Positions 34,947-42,054 of a DNA stretch of 59,324 nt are shown here, one piece after another; the stretch's first letter is position 1; each line of letters opens with the position of its first letter. Position numbers and translations under genes: made by a program. The notes below the pieces were generated by a model. It was given only the letters and a program-made list of their open reading frames with translations, did no database searches and was not told where the DNA came from. The stretch is from Bacillota bacterium (lineage in GTDB: Bacteria > Bacillota > Clostridia > Christensenellales > UBA1242), in contig WRBO01000009.1 in assembly GCA_009784555.1 (NCBI GenBank), forward strand, positions 1 to 59,324, in the 5' to 3' direction.

Positions 34947-35042
34947 ATGTGCGACATCAACAACTGAAACATGTCAAAAACCACATGAATACGACCTGTT
35001 ATACATGTAATGACAAAACAATATTTGGGGAGGAATGCTGCT

Positions 35043-35825
35043 GTGAAAGTAAAACTTTTGATTGCCGAGAGTAATTTCGAGGAACAAGAACGCCTGCGCG
35101 AATTGTTCATGACCGAGGACAATTTTGAATTGACCGCAACCGCCGAGTGTGGGACCGAAGCCATAAAATTGGTCGAGGAACACCAGCCAGATGTGATAAT
35201 TTGTAACTTTGCCCTGAAAAACACCGACGGTGTGACATTGTGCGAACGGGTGAAACAATCGGGTCACGAAACGCGGGTAATAGTAATGTCCAGTGCCTTT
35301 TCCGATTACACCGTCAAACGAATGGTAGAGGCGGGTGTTGACCATCACCTTATCCGTCCATTTGAACCCGAGTGTTTGATTAAAAACATTTGCGAATTGG
35401 CGAATGTTGCGGGAACAAAGCCGATGACGCGGGCGGCAACGGTGATGGAGGATTTTCCGCAAATTTCGCGACGAAAGCTAGAGGTTCGATTATCCAATGT
35501 CCTGACGACAATTGGAATTACCGCACATATCCAGGGATTCAAATTTATAAAAGAGGCCGTTATTGCATGTATAGAAGACCAGGCATTGTCGAACCAAATT
35601 ACCAAACGGCTCTACCCTATGGTTGCGAAAAAGTTTCAAACAACACCGTCAAAGGTTGAACGTGCGATTCGTCATGCGATTGATGCGGGATGGAATCGGG
35701 AACGTTTTCACAATTTGAATGAAATTTTCGGGGTTCGGGTTGTCCAAGACCATCGGAATGACAAACCCACAAATGGCGAATTCGTTTCGTTCTTGGCCGA
35801 GAGATTGATTATCGAGAATGCTTGA
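35043..35825 (+). CDS. spo0A: Spo0A with a degenerate receiver domain
   Basis: The 260-residue protein has a receiver-like domain (1-120) and a C-terminal Spo0A DNA-binding domain with ITKRLYPMVAKKFQTTPSKV then ERAIRHAID, clearly of this family. In the receiver the acidic pair is Glu9-Ser10, the phospho-acceptor is Asn55 (PDVIICNFALKNTDG) and the conserved Lys is Arg105. Phosphorylation by the usual relay is therefore not expected. GTG 35043 is the start, with GGGGAGG nine bases upstream. Spo0A boxes lie before the gene and repeat copy C follows. Confidence 0.9.
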   Translation: MKVKLLIAESNFEEQERLRELFMTEDNFELTATAECGTEAIKLVEEHQPDVIICNFALKNTDGVTLCERVKQSGHETRVIVMSSAFSDYTVKRMVEAGVDHHLIRPFEPECLIKNICELANVAGTKPMTRAATVMEDFPQISRRKLEVRLSNVLTTIGITAHIQGFKFIKEAVIACIEDQALSNQITKRLYPMVAKKFQTTPSKVERAIRHAIDAGWNRERFHNLNEIFGVRVVQDHRNDKPTNGEFVSFLAERLIIENA

Positions 35826-35834
35826 TATCTTAAA

Positions 35835-35976
35835 GTTGCCTCCTTCGGGCAAATAGACTTTTCTTTCCTGCGGAGGAAAAAAGACCGCCAAGAAAATAAC
35901 AAAGAAAGATGGCTTGCGTGGCAGGCCATTTTTTCTTGTCCTCGGATGCGAAAAGTTATTTGCCCTCGTCGGCAAC
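35835..35976 (+). repeat. Long-hairpin repeat, copy C
   Basis: A 142-bp inverted repeat between convergent genes. Outer arms GTTGCC..GGGCAAATA and ..TTATTTGCCC..GGCAAC pair. The core is GCGGAGGAAAAAAGACCGCC on the left and GGCAGGCCATTTTTTCTTG then TCCTCGG on the right. Inside it, ATGGCTTGC-GTG-GCAGGCCAT followed by TTTTTC (35909-35935) is a textbook intrinsic terminator that competes with the long stem. The right arm encodes the last residues of the small minus-strand gene. Confidence 0.85.
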
Positions 35977-36084
35977 TAACTCGGCGATACGCCTAATTGT
36001 TTCATTCATCCTTGTTCGCAATGTCGCCATATCCTCCATATAGCCACGCAGTATCTCCAACAACTCCCTAATAACTTCATCCAT
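35956..36084 (-). CDS. Small helical protein (42 residues)
   Basis: The start ATG 36084 has AAGGGGG six bases upstream. The product is charged and helical (DEVIRELLEILRGYMEDM, then TLRTRMNETIRRI), likely a short coiled coil. It is divergent from the HTH gene at 36163 and its 3' end lies inside repeat copy C. A toxin-antitoxin or regulator partner role for the HTH gene is possible but unproven. Confidence 0.5.
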   Translation of the reverse strand: MDEVIRELLEILRGYMEDMATLRTRMNETIRRIAELVADEGK

Positions 36085-36107
36085 CGTGTGCCCCCTTGCG
36101 CACTCCC

Positions 36108-36127
36108 AGAGTGCATATATGCACTCT
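36108..36127. promoter_or_regulatory. 20-bp perfect palindrome between divergent genes
   Basis: AGAGTGCATATATGCACTCT, centred between the 42-residue gene and the HTH gene. Its symmetry suggests a dimeric regulator site. Confidence 0.6.
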
Positions 36128-36141
36128 ACAGGTACCATGTG

Positions 36142-36156
36142 ATAGTTGTCAACTAT
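36142..36156. promoter_or_regulatory. Operator overlapping the HTH gene -10 box
   Basis: ATAGTTG-T-CAACTAT overlaps CTATATA, which lies 3-4 nt before ATG 36163. Binding here by the HTH protein would block its own transcription. Confidence 0.55.
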
Positions 36157-36162
36157 ATAAAC

Positions 36163-36369
36163 ATGGAAATCTTTGCAAAGCGACTTTACGAACTACGTAC
36201 TGAAAAAGGCCTGACACTTTCCGCGGTCGCCAAGGCTGTTGGTATAACGCGGCAATCTGTCAAACGATACGAAGACAACCACTCTCAACCATCTATGGAA
36301 ATACTCTCAAAACTCGCTGACTTATTTGGTGTTTCAACTGACTACCTCTACGGCCGCACAGATATCTAA
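36163..36369 (+). CDS. XRE-family helix-turn-helix regulator
   Basis: The 68-residue protein is a single HTH domain: AKRLYELRTEKGLTLSAVAK with recognition helix TRQSVKRYED and the typical end LADLFGVSTDYLYGRTD. The start is set by ATG 36163 behind the palindromic operator and close to a -10 box; no Shine-Dalgarno site is visible. Probably autoregulatory and possibly controls the divergent small gene. Confidence 0.85.
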   Translation: MEIFAKRLYELRTEKGLTLSAVAKAVGITRQSVKRYEDNHSQPSMEILSKLADLFGVSTDYLYGRTDI

Positions 36370-36379
36370 AAATCGCAAA

Positions 36380-36400
36380 GTGAAAAGGCATCGACTGCCT
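36380..36400 (+). repeat. 21-nt direct repeat, copy 1
   Basis: GTGAAAAGGCATCGACTG plus CCT, containing the AGGCA/TGCCT hairpin. An identical copy lies at 36713-36733, so the pair brackets repeat copy D and the 53-nt repeat. Confidence 0.8.
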
Positions 36401-36434
36401 CATCGCTAACAACCTCCCACCGAACGGCAACTCG

Positions 36435-36577
36435 GGGCCGCCGAGGGAACAACAACTTTTCGACGCCGAGGACCAGAAAAAATGGCCTGCCCCACAAGCC
36501 ACTTCTAACATAATGTAACATGGCGGTCTTTTTTCCTCCGCAGGCTAGAAAAGTTAGTTTTCCCTGCAAGGCGGCCC
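36435..36577 (-). repeat. Long-hairpin repeat, copy D
   Basis: A 143-bp inverted repeat in opposite orientation to copies A-C. Outer arms GGGCCGCC (36435-36442) and GGCGGCCC (36570-36577). The core is CCGAGGACCAGAAAAAATGG followed by CCTGCC on the left and TGGCGGTCTTTTTTCCTCCG on the right. In the minus-strand sense it also holds the nested TGGCTTG-TGGGG-CAGGCCA hairpin followed by T6. Confidence 0.85.
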
Positions 36578-36610
36578 AACCGCACATTTCCCATCACTGC
36601 CATGAAAAAC

Positions 36611-36663
36611 AAACCACGGACCACGTGTCATATATGTGAACATAGTTCACATATTAATGGAAA
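36611..36663 (+). repeat. 53-nt hairpin repeat, copy 1
   Basis: Starts AAACCACGGACCACGTGTCA, contains TATGTGAA-CATAG-TTCACATA and ends TAATGGAAA. Copy 2 at 59271-59323 has the same length with six substitutions, two of which change one stem pair from A-T to G-C. It is followed 4 nt later by the TGTCAG promoter block. Confidence 0.8.
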
Positions 36664-36667
36664 TTTT

Positions 36668-36709
36668 TGTCAGTAACCCCCTTGCACAAAAAATTATCCA
36701 TGTTATCGT
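36668..36709 (+). promoter_or_regulatory. TGTCAG-type promoter block, copy 2
   Basis: TGTCAGTAACCC, then TTGCAC (36682-36687), 16 nt ending in ATGT, then TATCGT (36704-36709). Same 42-nt layout as the copies at 3545 and 59088. No protein gene follows for over 200 bp on this strand. Confidence 0.65.
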
Positions 36710-36766
36710 AAGGTGAAAAGGCATCGACTGCCTTACTCCACCCGTGTTCGGGATGATGTTTTTTGA
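36710..36766 (+). ncRNA. Candidate small RNA
   Basis: Directly after the promoter block come AAGGCA-TCGAC-TGCCTT (36718-36734), then CCCG-TGTT-CGGG (36741-36752) and a T6 run. The layout is promoter, hairpin, short hairpin and U tract. Part of the complement resembles the CATCCCGAACACGG loop of 5S rRNA, so a decayed 5S fragment is the alternative. Confidence 0.4.
36713..36733 (+). repeat. 21-nt direct repeat, copy 2
   Basis: Identical to 36380-36400; here it forms the first hairpin of the candidate small RNA. Confidence 0.8.
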
Positions 36767-36806
36767 AAACTTAATACACTACATGCCCTGCGTCTCCCTG
36801 GAAAAA

Positions 36807-36846
36807 CCCCCCCCAACAGAAAATACAAAAGTAATAACCCCCCCCC
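36807..36846 (+). repeat. Bipartite poly-C motif, copy 2
   Basis: C8 (36807-36814), a 23-nt spacer starting AACAGAAAATACAAAA, and C9 (36838-36846). The spacer matches the copy in the HD-gene leader at 21 of 23 positions. Confidence 0.8.
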
Positions 36847-36857
36847 AGGCTTTGCCC

Positions 36858-36892
36858 TCGGGCCAAACGCTCGGCCTACGGCCTCGGCCCGA
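36858..36892. other. GC-rich hairpin downstream of the serine dehydratase gene
   Basis: TCGGGCC and GGCCCGA enclose GGCC-TAC-GGCC. No T tract follows on either strand, so termination is uncertain. The rest of the 578-bp gap 36370-36947 is covered by the repeats listed here. Confidence 0.5.
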
Positions 36893-36947
36893 ACTATTCG
36901 GTTAACCCTGCGGGTGCATCATACGGTTTTTACCCGAAATATGTGTT

Positions 36948-38195
36948 TTAGGAGCGAAAAACTTTGGCAAGACCGCCAAGGGCGGTTTCGCGATAATCCG
37001 CATGCATGTCCAACCCCGTTTGATACATCGTTTCAACAACCATATCAAATGATATAGGACGGGTATCCGAAAGCATATCGGCCAATGACGCGGCATCCAA
37101 TGCGCGCATAGCCGCAACCGCATTGCGTTCAATACATGGAATTTGTACCAATCCGCGCACGGGGTCACATGTTAATCCAAGGTGATGCTCCATCGCTATT
37201 TCCGCCGCATATTCAATTCGCGACAAAGACATGTCAAACAATTCCCCAACCGCGGCGGCGGCCATGGAACATGCCGAACCAATCTCGGCTTGGCACCCGC
37301 ATTCGGCCCCGCTGATGGATGCGTTGGTTTTAATCAACGTCCCTATCAATCCCGCCGTTGCCAATGCGTCAATTATCTTTTGGTCGGAAAATCCGTTCTT
37401 TTGTTGCAAATACAACAAAACCGCAGGCAAAACACCGCATGCCCCGCATGTCGGCGCGGTAACCATCAATCCCCCGCCCGCATTTTCCTCGGCCGTTGCA
37501 TATGCGTATGCCGCAACAATTCGTTTGCGTAATGCCTCGGGGTTTTTCTCGGTCGCGACACCCGTAAACAGGCCCTTTGCCTCGCGTTGCAAATTCAATC
37601 CGCCTGGTAACACCCCGTCAACGGTAATCCCCGCCGATATTGTTTTTTTCATTTGCTCCCATATCTGGGCCAGGAATTCGCGGATGGATTCCCCCTCGGT
37701 TTCATAAACATAATCGCACAACCGAATTTTCTTGGCCGCGCAATACCGCCGAATGTCCGTAAATTTTGAATGTGGATAGCGTACCGTCGCCCCGTCGGAT
37801 GAAATTTCGACATGACAATCACAACTCTCCATCGTTATTGCTCCGCCGCCCGTGGATATAAAACGTGCACGGCAAACGCGTTCGTGCGACAGATACGCGC
37901 GCATGTCCATCGTGTTTGGGTGGTTGATATCGGTAATCGTGTCTTCGTCAAATATTATTTCCACGGGCGCATGCCCCGCAAAGACCTTTTTTATAACCGC
38001 GTCGGTGCCATGCCCAACACCCGTCAAGGCCAGGGATGCGTAAAGCGTTACCTCGAACCGTCGTGCCGATGGGTGTGCATTGCGAAAGGCCTCGGCCGCG
38101 CGGCCCACGCCAATCGTATGTGACGAAGACGGGCCATAGCCAATGCGATACAGCTGGCGCAATGACCGAACCCCTTCTTTTCTCCTTTGCGACAT
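36948..38195 (-). CDS. sdaA: Iron-sulfur L-serine dehydratase, beta-alpha fusion
   Basis: The 415-residue protein joins the beta-type domain (GYGPSSSHTIGVGRAAEAFR) and the alpha-type domain, with cluster Cys in TCGACGVLP and SGAECGCQAEIGSACSM. It deaminates serine to pyruvate and ammonia. ATG 38195 is chosen because GGGGG lies just upstream; TTGACA with TACACT 18 nt later lies further up, inside the start of divergent ung. Confidence 0.9.
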   Translation of the reverse strand: MSQRRKEGVRSLRQLYRIGYGPSSSHTIGVGRAAEAFRNAHPSARRFEVTLYASLALTGVGHGTDAVIKKVFAGHAPVEIIFDEDTITDINHPNTMDMRAYLSHERVCRARFISTGGGAITMESCDCHVEISSDGATVRYPHSKFTDIRRYCAAKKIRLCDYVYETEGESIREFLAQIWEQMKKTISAGITVDGVLPGGLNLQREAKGLFTGVATEKNPEALRKRIVAAYAYATAEENAGGGLMVTAPTCGACGVLPAVLLYLQQKNGFSDQKIIDALATAGLIGTLIKTNASISGAECGCQAEIGSACSMAAAAVGELFDMSLSRIEYAAEIAMEHHLGLTCDPVRGLVQIPCIERNAVAAMRALDAASLADMLSDTRPISFDMVVETMYQTGLDMHADYRETALGGLAKVFRS

Positions 38196-38224
38196 AATGC
38201 CCCCGTGTGTTACTATTGTAGTGT

Positions 38225-38893
38225 ATGAATAATCCCCAGTTGCTGTCAACCGAATGGAAGGAAGAGTTGCGCGATGTGTTGGACACGCCGTTTATGCGCG
38301 ACCTGGCAAAACGTGTTTATGCCGAGTACGACCGTCATACAGTCTTTCCCAAAAAGGAAAATTTATTTGCCGCGTTGAACCTTTGCCCGCCCGACCGCGT
38401 GTCGGTGGTGATATTGGGCCAAGACCCGTATCACACACCGGGGGCCGCGAACGGATTGGCGTTTTCGCGCGGGCCCGAATTCAAGAGCATGCCGCCGTCA
38501 CTGGGCAACATTATAAAGGAAGTCGAGAATTGCTTTGGCAAGTGCAACGTGCGGGACGGGGATTTGACGCCTTGGGCAAAACAGGGGGTATTGTTGCTGA
38601 ACACCTGTTTGACCGTGCGGGCACACACCGCCCTGTCGCACAAAGATATGGGGTGGGAGGTTTTCACCCGTGCGGTGGTCGAGCGAATATCAAAACGTGG
38701 CGGCGTGGTATTTGTCCTCTGGGGTTCGCACGCGCGCAAGTTCAAAGATGTCATCACACGAAACGGCAACTTGATTTTGGAAACAGTACATCCCAGTCCT
38801 CTGTCCGCGCATAATGGATTTTTTGGTTGCGGACATTTCACCAAAATTAACGAGTTTTTGGAGGCAAACGATAAGGCCCCGATTGATTTCTAG
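38225..38893 (+). CDS. ung: Uracil-DNA glycosylase
   Basis: The 222-residue protein has the catalytic motif GQDPYHTPGAANGLAFS with the activating Asp, and the HPSPLSAHNGFFG loop. It removes uracil from DNA. TACTAT ends 8 nt before ATG and there is no Shine-Dalgarno site. The 3' end overlaps the convergent surface-protein gene by 47 nt. Confidence 0.95.
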   Translation: MNNPQLLSTEWKEELRDVLDTPFMRDLAKRVYAEYDRHTVFPKKENLFAALNLCPPDRVSVVILGQDPYHTPGAANGLAFSRGPEFKSMPPSLGNIIKEVENCFGKCNVRDGDLTPWAKQGVLLLNTCLTVRAHTALSHKDMGWEVFTRAVVERISKRGGVVFVLWGSHARKFKDVITRNGNLILETVHPSPLSAHNGFFGCGHFTKINEFLEANDKAPIDF

Positions 38894-40178
38894 GTTTACG
38901 TAATGTAAAGAAAACACCAACACCGATTGAAGTTACCCCAAAAACAACAAACAAAACAATCAGCCATGTTGGGAAATCTTCGTCAGGGATTCGGCCAGGG
39001 CCGTTATCGTATGTTTCGTCGTCGAGGTCTTTGTCGTCGTTATCGTCATTTTCGTTTTCGTCGGGGTTGCCTGTGCCCGGTTGGTCGGGGTTGTTTGGGT
39101 CCGTTGGTTCATCTGGGTCGGGCCCAGGGTCGGGGGTGTTATCGCCCGTTGGAACCCAATGCGGGACCAAGTCCACGGGGAAAGCCAGTAATGGCGAGAG
39201 GCGAAAGAAGTCTTCGTCATTTATTCCAACACGTGACCAGCGTGCAATTTCGTATCCAGGGTTTTCGGGAATTTCGGTTGGTTCGGTCATACGCCATGAT
39301 GTGAATGGCGCATTGCCAGAGCCACCAGTTACATTGCCCAAGAACGTTTCGCGGCCAAAGAGGAATATATCCTCGCCCTCCATTTGCACATATGTCCATA
39401 CGTTATGCAGACGATGGGCCGTGTCTTCGACATCACCGATTGCCCCACCGACGTACATATTGTTTGTTATTCCGTCTATGTTGATGGTTGCAACGGCCAT
39501 GGTATTTTCGATTTGCAATGTGTTTTCGCCGTCAATGTTTGTTCGGCCAACAATTCCGCCGATGTATGATTCGACAGAGCTCCCACCGACCTGGCGGGTT
39601 AGGTTTAATGTGAATTCAGCGGTGCTGTTACGGATTATTGCCGTGGTTTCTTCGGCTTGGCGATACATAGAACCGACAATCCCACCAATAGCAAGTGTGA
39701 TAGAGGTGTCGGCAACGATATTTATCGCGCCATAGAAATGTGTGTTTTCGATTATCACTGGGGCATTTCGATTATCGGATATCGTGCCGATGATACCGCC
39801 CGTGTTTCCAATTGTTGCGTGGACGCTGGAATTTCTTATTATTACATTAGCATCAAGGCCTATAATGTGGTTGACGAGGTTGTCAGTTCCGTCGCGCAAG
39901 TGAACGTTTTGGATGATTGTCGGGCCAAAGAGAGTTCCGAATAGTGAGTTGTTTAATCCAGTAATTATATGGTTGTTACCATCAAAGGTGCCCGCGAAAT
40001 TATTAATTGGTATCCAAGAGCCAGTCACATTTATATCGGCCATCAGCCGAAAATGACCGTAACCATTGATTGCGGCCAATTCGGAGACGGTACGTATTTC
40101 GGTGATAGTTGGTTCAGATGTTGGGGTTGGAATGACGAGTGACATCGCGACGACACAGATTATCAAGAGTGTTTTCAT
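38847..40178 (-). CDS. Surface protein with GLUG-type repeats and wall-spanning Pro region
   Basis: The 443-residue protein has a signal peptide (residues 1-20), a beta-helix-like region with repeated patterns such as GGIIGTI, GGIVGSM, GGIVGRT and GGAIGDV, a linker rich in Pro, Asp and Asn (about 345-400), and a C-terminal membrane segment with a basic tail. No LPxTG motif. It is probably a cell-surface adhesin-like protein. TACAAT ends 7 nt before ATG. Confidence 0.75.
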   Translation of the reverse strand: MKTLLIICVVAMSLVIPTPTSEPTITEIRTVSELAAINGYGHFRLMADINVTGSWIPINNFAGTFDGNNHIITGLNNSLFGTLFGPTIIQNVHLRDGTDNLVNHIIGLDANVIIRNSSVHATIGNTGGIIGTISDNRNAPVIIENTHFYGAINIVADTSITLAIGGIVGSMYRQAEETTAIIRNSTAEFTLNLTRQVGGSSVESYIGGIVGRTNIDGENTLQIENTMAVATINIDGITNNMYVGGAIGDVEDTAHRLHNVWTYVQMEGEDIFLFGRETFLGNVTGGSGNAPFTSWRMTEPTEIPENPGYEIARWSRVGINDEDFFRLSPLLAFPVDLVPHWVPTGDNTPDPGPDPDEPTDPNNPDQPGTGNPDENENDDNDDKDLDDETYDNGPGRIPDEDFPTWLIVLFVVFGVTSIGVGVFFTLRKPRNQSGPYRLPPKTR

Positions 40179-40199
40179 TTGTATTATTGTACACGATGT

Positions 40200-40631
40200 T
40201 TAGCCGTTTGCGTCGGCGTTTCCTTCCATTTGTTCGGCGATTGCCTTGGTTTGGTGGATGGTTCCCCATGGATGGTGCGGCGGTGCGTAGATTGTGTAGA
40301 CCTTCATTGGGCCATGGCCAGTATTTGTAATATTGTGCCATGTGCCCGCCGGAACAAAGACCGCCCAATCCCGCTGGACATGTTGTTGATAATATAGGTT
40401 ATCGCGGGACAGACCCATTTGGACTAGGCCGCAGCCTTCCTCCAGCCGAATGAATTGGTCGGTGTCGTGGTGGATTTCAAGGCCGATGTCGTCGCCAGGG
40501 TTGATGCACATTACGGTTGCCTGGAGATTTTTGCCCGTCCAAATCGCCGTTCGGTATGTCCGATTGGCCGTTGTCACATTGTCGATGTTCACCGCGTATG
40601 GCATTGGCCCAAAGTCATGAATTTGTTGCAT
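40200..40631 (-). CDS. Cupin-domain protein
   Basis: The 143-residue single cupin has the metal-binding pattern GDDIGLEIHHDTDQFIRLEE with the later PAGTWHNITNTG. It resembles small mannose-6-phosphate isomerase-like cupins; the substrate is unknown. AAGGAGG precedes the ATG. It lies between the surface-protein gene and divergent thyA. Confidence 0.85.
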   Translation of the reverse strand: MQQIHDFGPMPYAVNIDNVTTANRTYRTAIWTGKNLQATVMCINPGDDIGLEIHHDTDQFIRLEEGCGLVQMGLSRDNLYYQQHVQRDWAVFVPAGTWHNITNTGHGPMKVYTIYAPPHHPWGTIHQTKAIAEQMEGNADANG

Positions 40632-40680
40632 AATAAAAAACCTCCTTGTTATGTGTTGTTATATATGATAGTGTTTAGAT

Positions 40681-41535
40681 ATGAGTAACCAATTTGATAA
40701 AGAGTATATTGCGTTGTGTAAAAAAATCCTGGCCGATGGCGAGCATGTTGAAACGCGGACGGGTGTTAATGCACGAAAAATCTTTGGGCATACGTTCAGG
40801 TTCAATTTGGCCGAGGAGTTTCCTATCCTGACCACTAAATTCGTTTCGTGGAAGAGTGCGATTATCGAGATGTTGTGGATTTATCAAGAACAGTCCAACG
40901 ATGTTCGATGGTTAAAAGACCGCGGGGTGAAGATTTGGAATGAATGGGCTGCCGATGAAAACGGCGATTATATGGGTAAGAAGTTGGGTAAGGAATACGC
41001 CCACACCATCGGAACGGCATACGGTTATATTGTAAAGAAGTTTGGATTGACCCAGCGATTGATTAAAACATTGAAAACCAACCCAATGGACCGCCGTATG
41101 ATTATGTCATTGTGGCAGGATGATTATGTTCCCACGGCTACCCTGCCGTCTTGTGTTTGGAATACGCAATGGAACGTTACAAACGGCAAATTGAATTTGG
41201 TTGTTTCGCACCGTTCGTGTGACGTTGCGTTGGGCTTGCCATTTAATATTACGCAATATGCGACGTTGGCGCATTTGATATCCCGTGACACGGGAATCCC
41301 AGTTGGTGAAATGTTATATGTCATCAGCGACGTACACATTTACGAAAATCAAATTGACGGTATTAACGAACAAATCGCAAAGTACGAGGAGATGGGTGTT
41401 AAACCCGTGCCAAAGTTGTGGATTAATCCCGATGTCACGGACTTTTTCAAGTTTGATAACAGTAAAGAATTAAAAGACATTAAATTGGAAAATTACGAGT
41501 ATAACGTAAAGATTTCCATGCCTGTTGCCGTTTAA
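40681..41535 (+). CDS. thyA: Thymidylate synthase
   Basis: The 284-residue protein makes dTMP from dUMP with methylene-tetrahydrofolate. The active-site Cys lies in TLPSCVWNTQW and the RSCDVALGLPFNI stretch binds dUMP. TATGAT lies 11 nt before the ATG. It begins an operon with folA and the cation-efflux gene. Confidence 0.95.
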   Translation: MSNQFDKEYIALCKKILADGEHVETRTGVNARKIFGHTFRFNLAEEFPILTTKFVSWKSAIIEMLWIYQEQSNDVRWLKDRGVKIWNEWAADENGDYMGKKLGKEYAHTIGTAYGYIVKKFGLTQRLIKTLKTNPMDRRMIMSLWQDDYVPTATLPSCVWNTQWNVTNGKLNLVVSHRSCDVALGLPFNITQYATLAHLISRDTGIPVGEMLYVISDVHIYENQIDGINEQIAKYEEMGVKPVPKLWINPDVTDFFKFDNSKELKDIKLENYEYNVKISMPVAV

Positions 41536-41554
41536 TGATTGGGAGGTGTGCCAT

Positions 41555-42049
41555 ATGAAAAATTTAGTGACTATCGCGGCGATTGGTAAAAACCATGAGT
41601 TAGGATATAAGAATGATTTAATATGGACATTCCGCGAGGATTTGCAAACATTCAAAAACATAACGATGGGCCATTATATTGTAATGGGTGAAAACACGTA
41701 CAAGAGCCTGCCCGTTGTGTTAAAGGGGCGCAAGTATTTGGTCTTAAGTCCGAACCTCTCATCTATTCCCGAGGGACAGGTGTTCGGCGATTTAGAATCT
41801 TTTATTGAATTTGCAAAATCAACGGACGAGGATATCTTTGTTTGCGGTGGCGGGATGATTTACAGGTTATTACTGCCCCATTCCGGAAAAATGATTTTGA
41901 CCGAAATTGATGATACCTTTGCCGATGCGACCGTACATTTTCCGACCTTTGACCGTGAAGAATGGACAATAGAGTCCAGCGAGGATTTCACCGCAACACA
42001 CAAAGACCGCCAGGTTGCATATAAACGTAACGTATACAAAAGGAAGTAG
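41555..42049 (+). CDS. folA: Dihydrofolate reductase
   Basis: The 164-residue protein has IAAIGKNHELGYKNDLIW at the start and ITMGHYIVMGENTYKSLP as the NADPH-binding region. It regenerates tetrahydrofolate used by ThyA just upstream. GGGAGG precedes the ATG. Confidence 0.95.
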   Translation: MKNLVTIAAIGKNHELGYKNDLIWTFREDLQTFKNITMGHYIVMGENTYKSLPVVLKGRKYLVLSPNLSSIPEGQVFGDLESFIEFAKSTDEDIFVCGGGMIYRLLLPHSGKMILTEIDDTFADATVHFPTFDREEWTIESSEDFTATHKDRQVAYKRNVYKRK

Positions 42050-42054
42050 TGCCT

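Noticed and set aside
36366..36587. 73-residue minus-strand frame through repeat copy D
   Set aside because: The other copies of the repeat do not encode a similar peptide and there is no ribosome site; structure, not coding, explains the sequence.
36712..36766. 5S rRNA gene on the minus strand
   Set aside because: Only a short stretch like CATCCCGAACACGG matches; the closing helix and the rest of 5S are missing. At most a decayed fragment.
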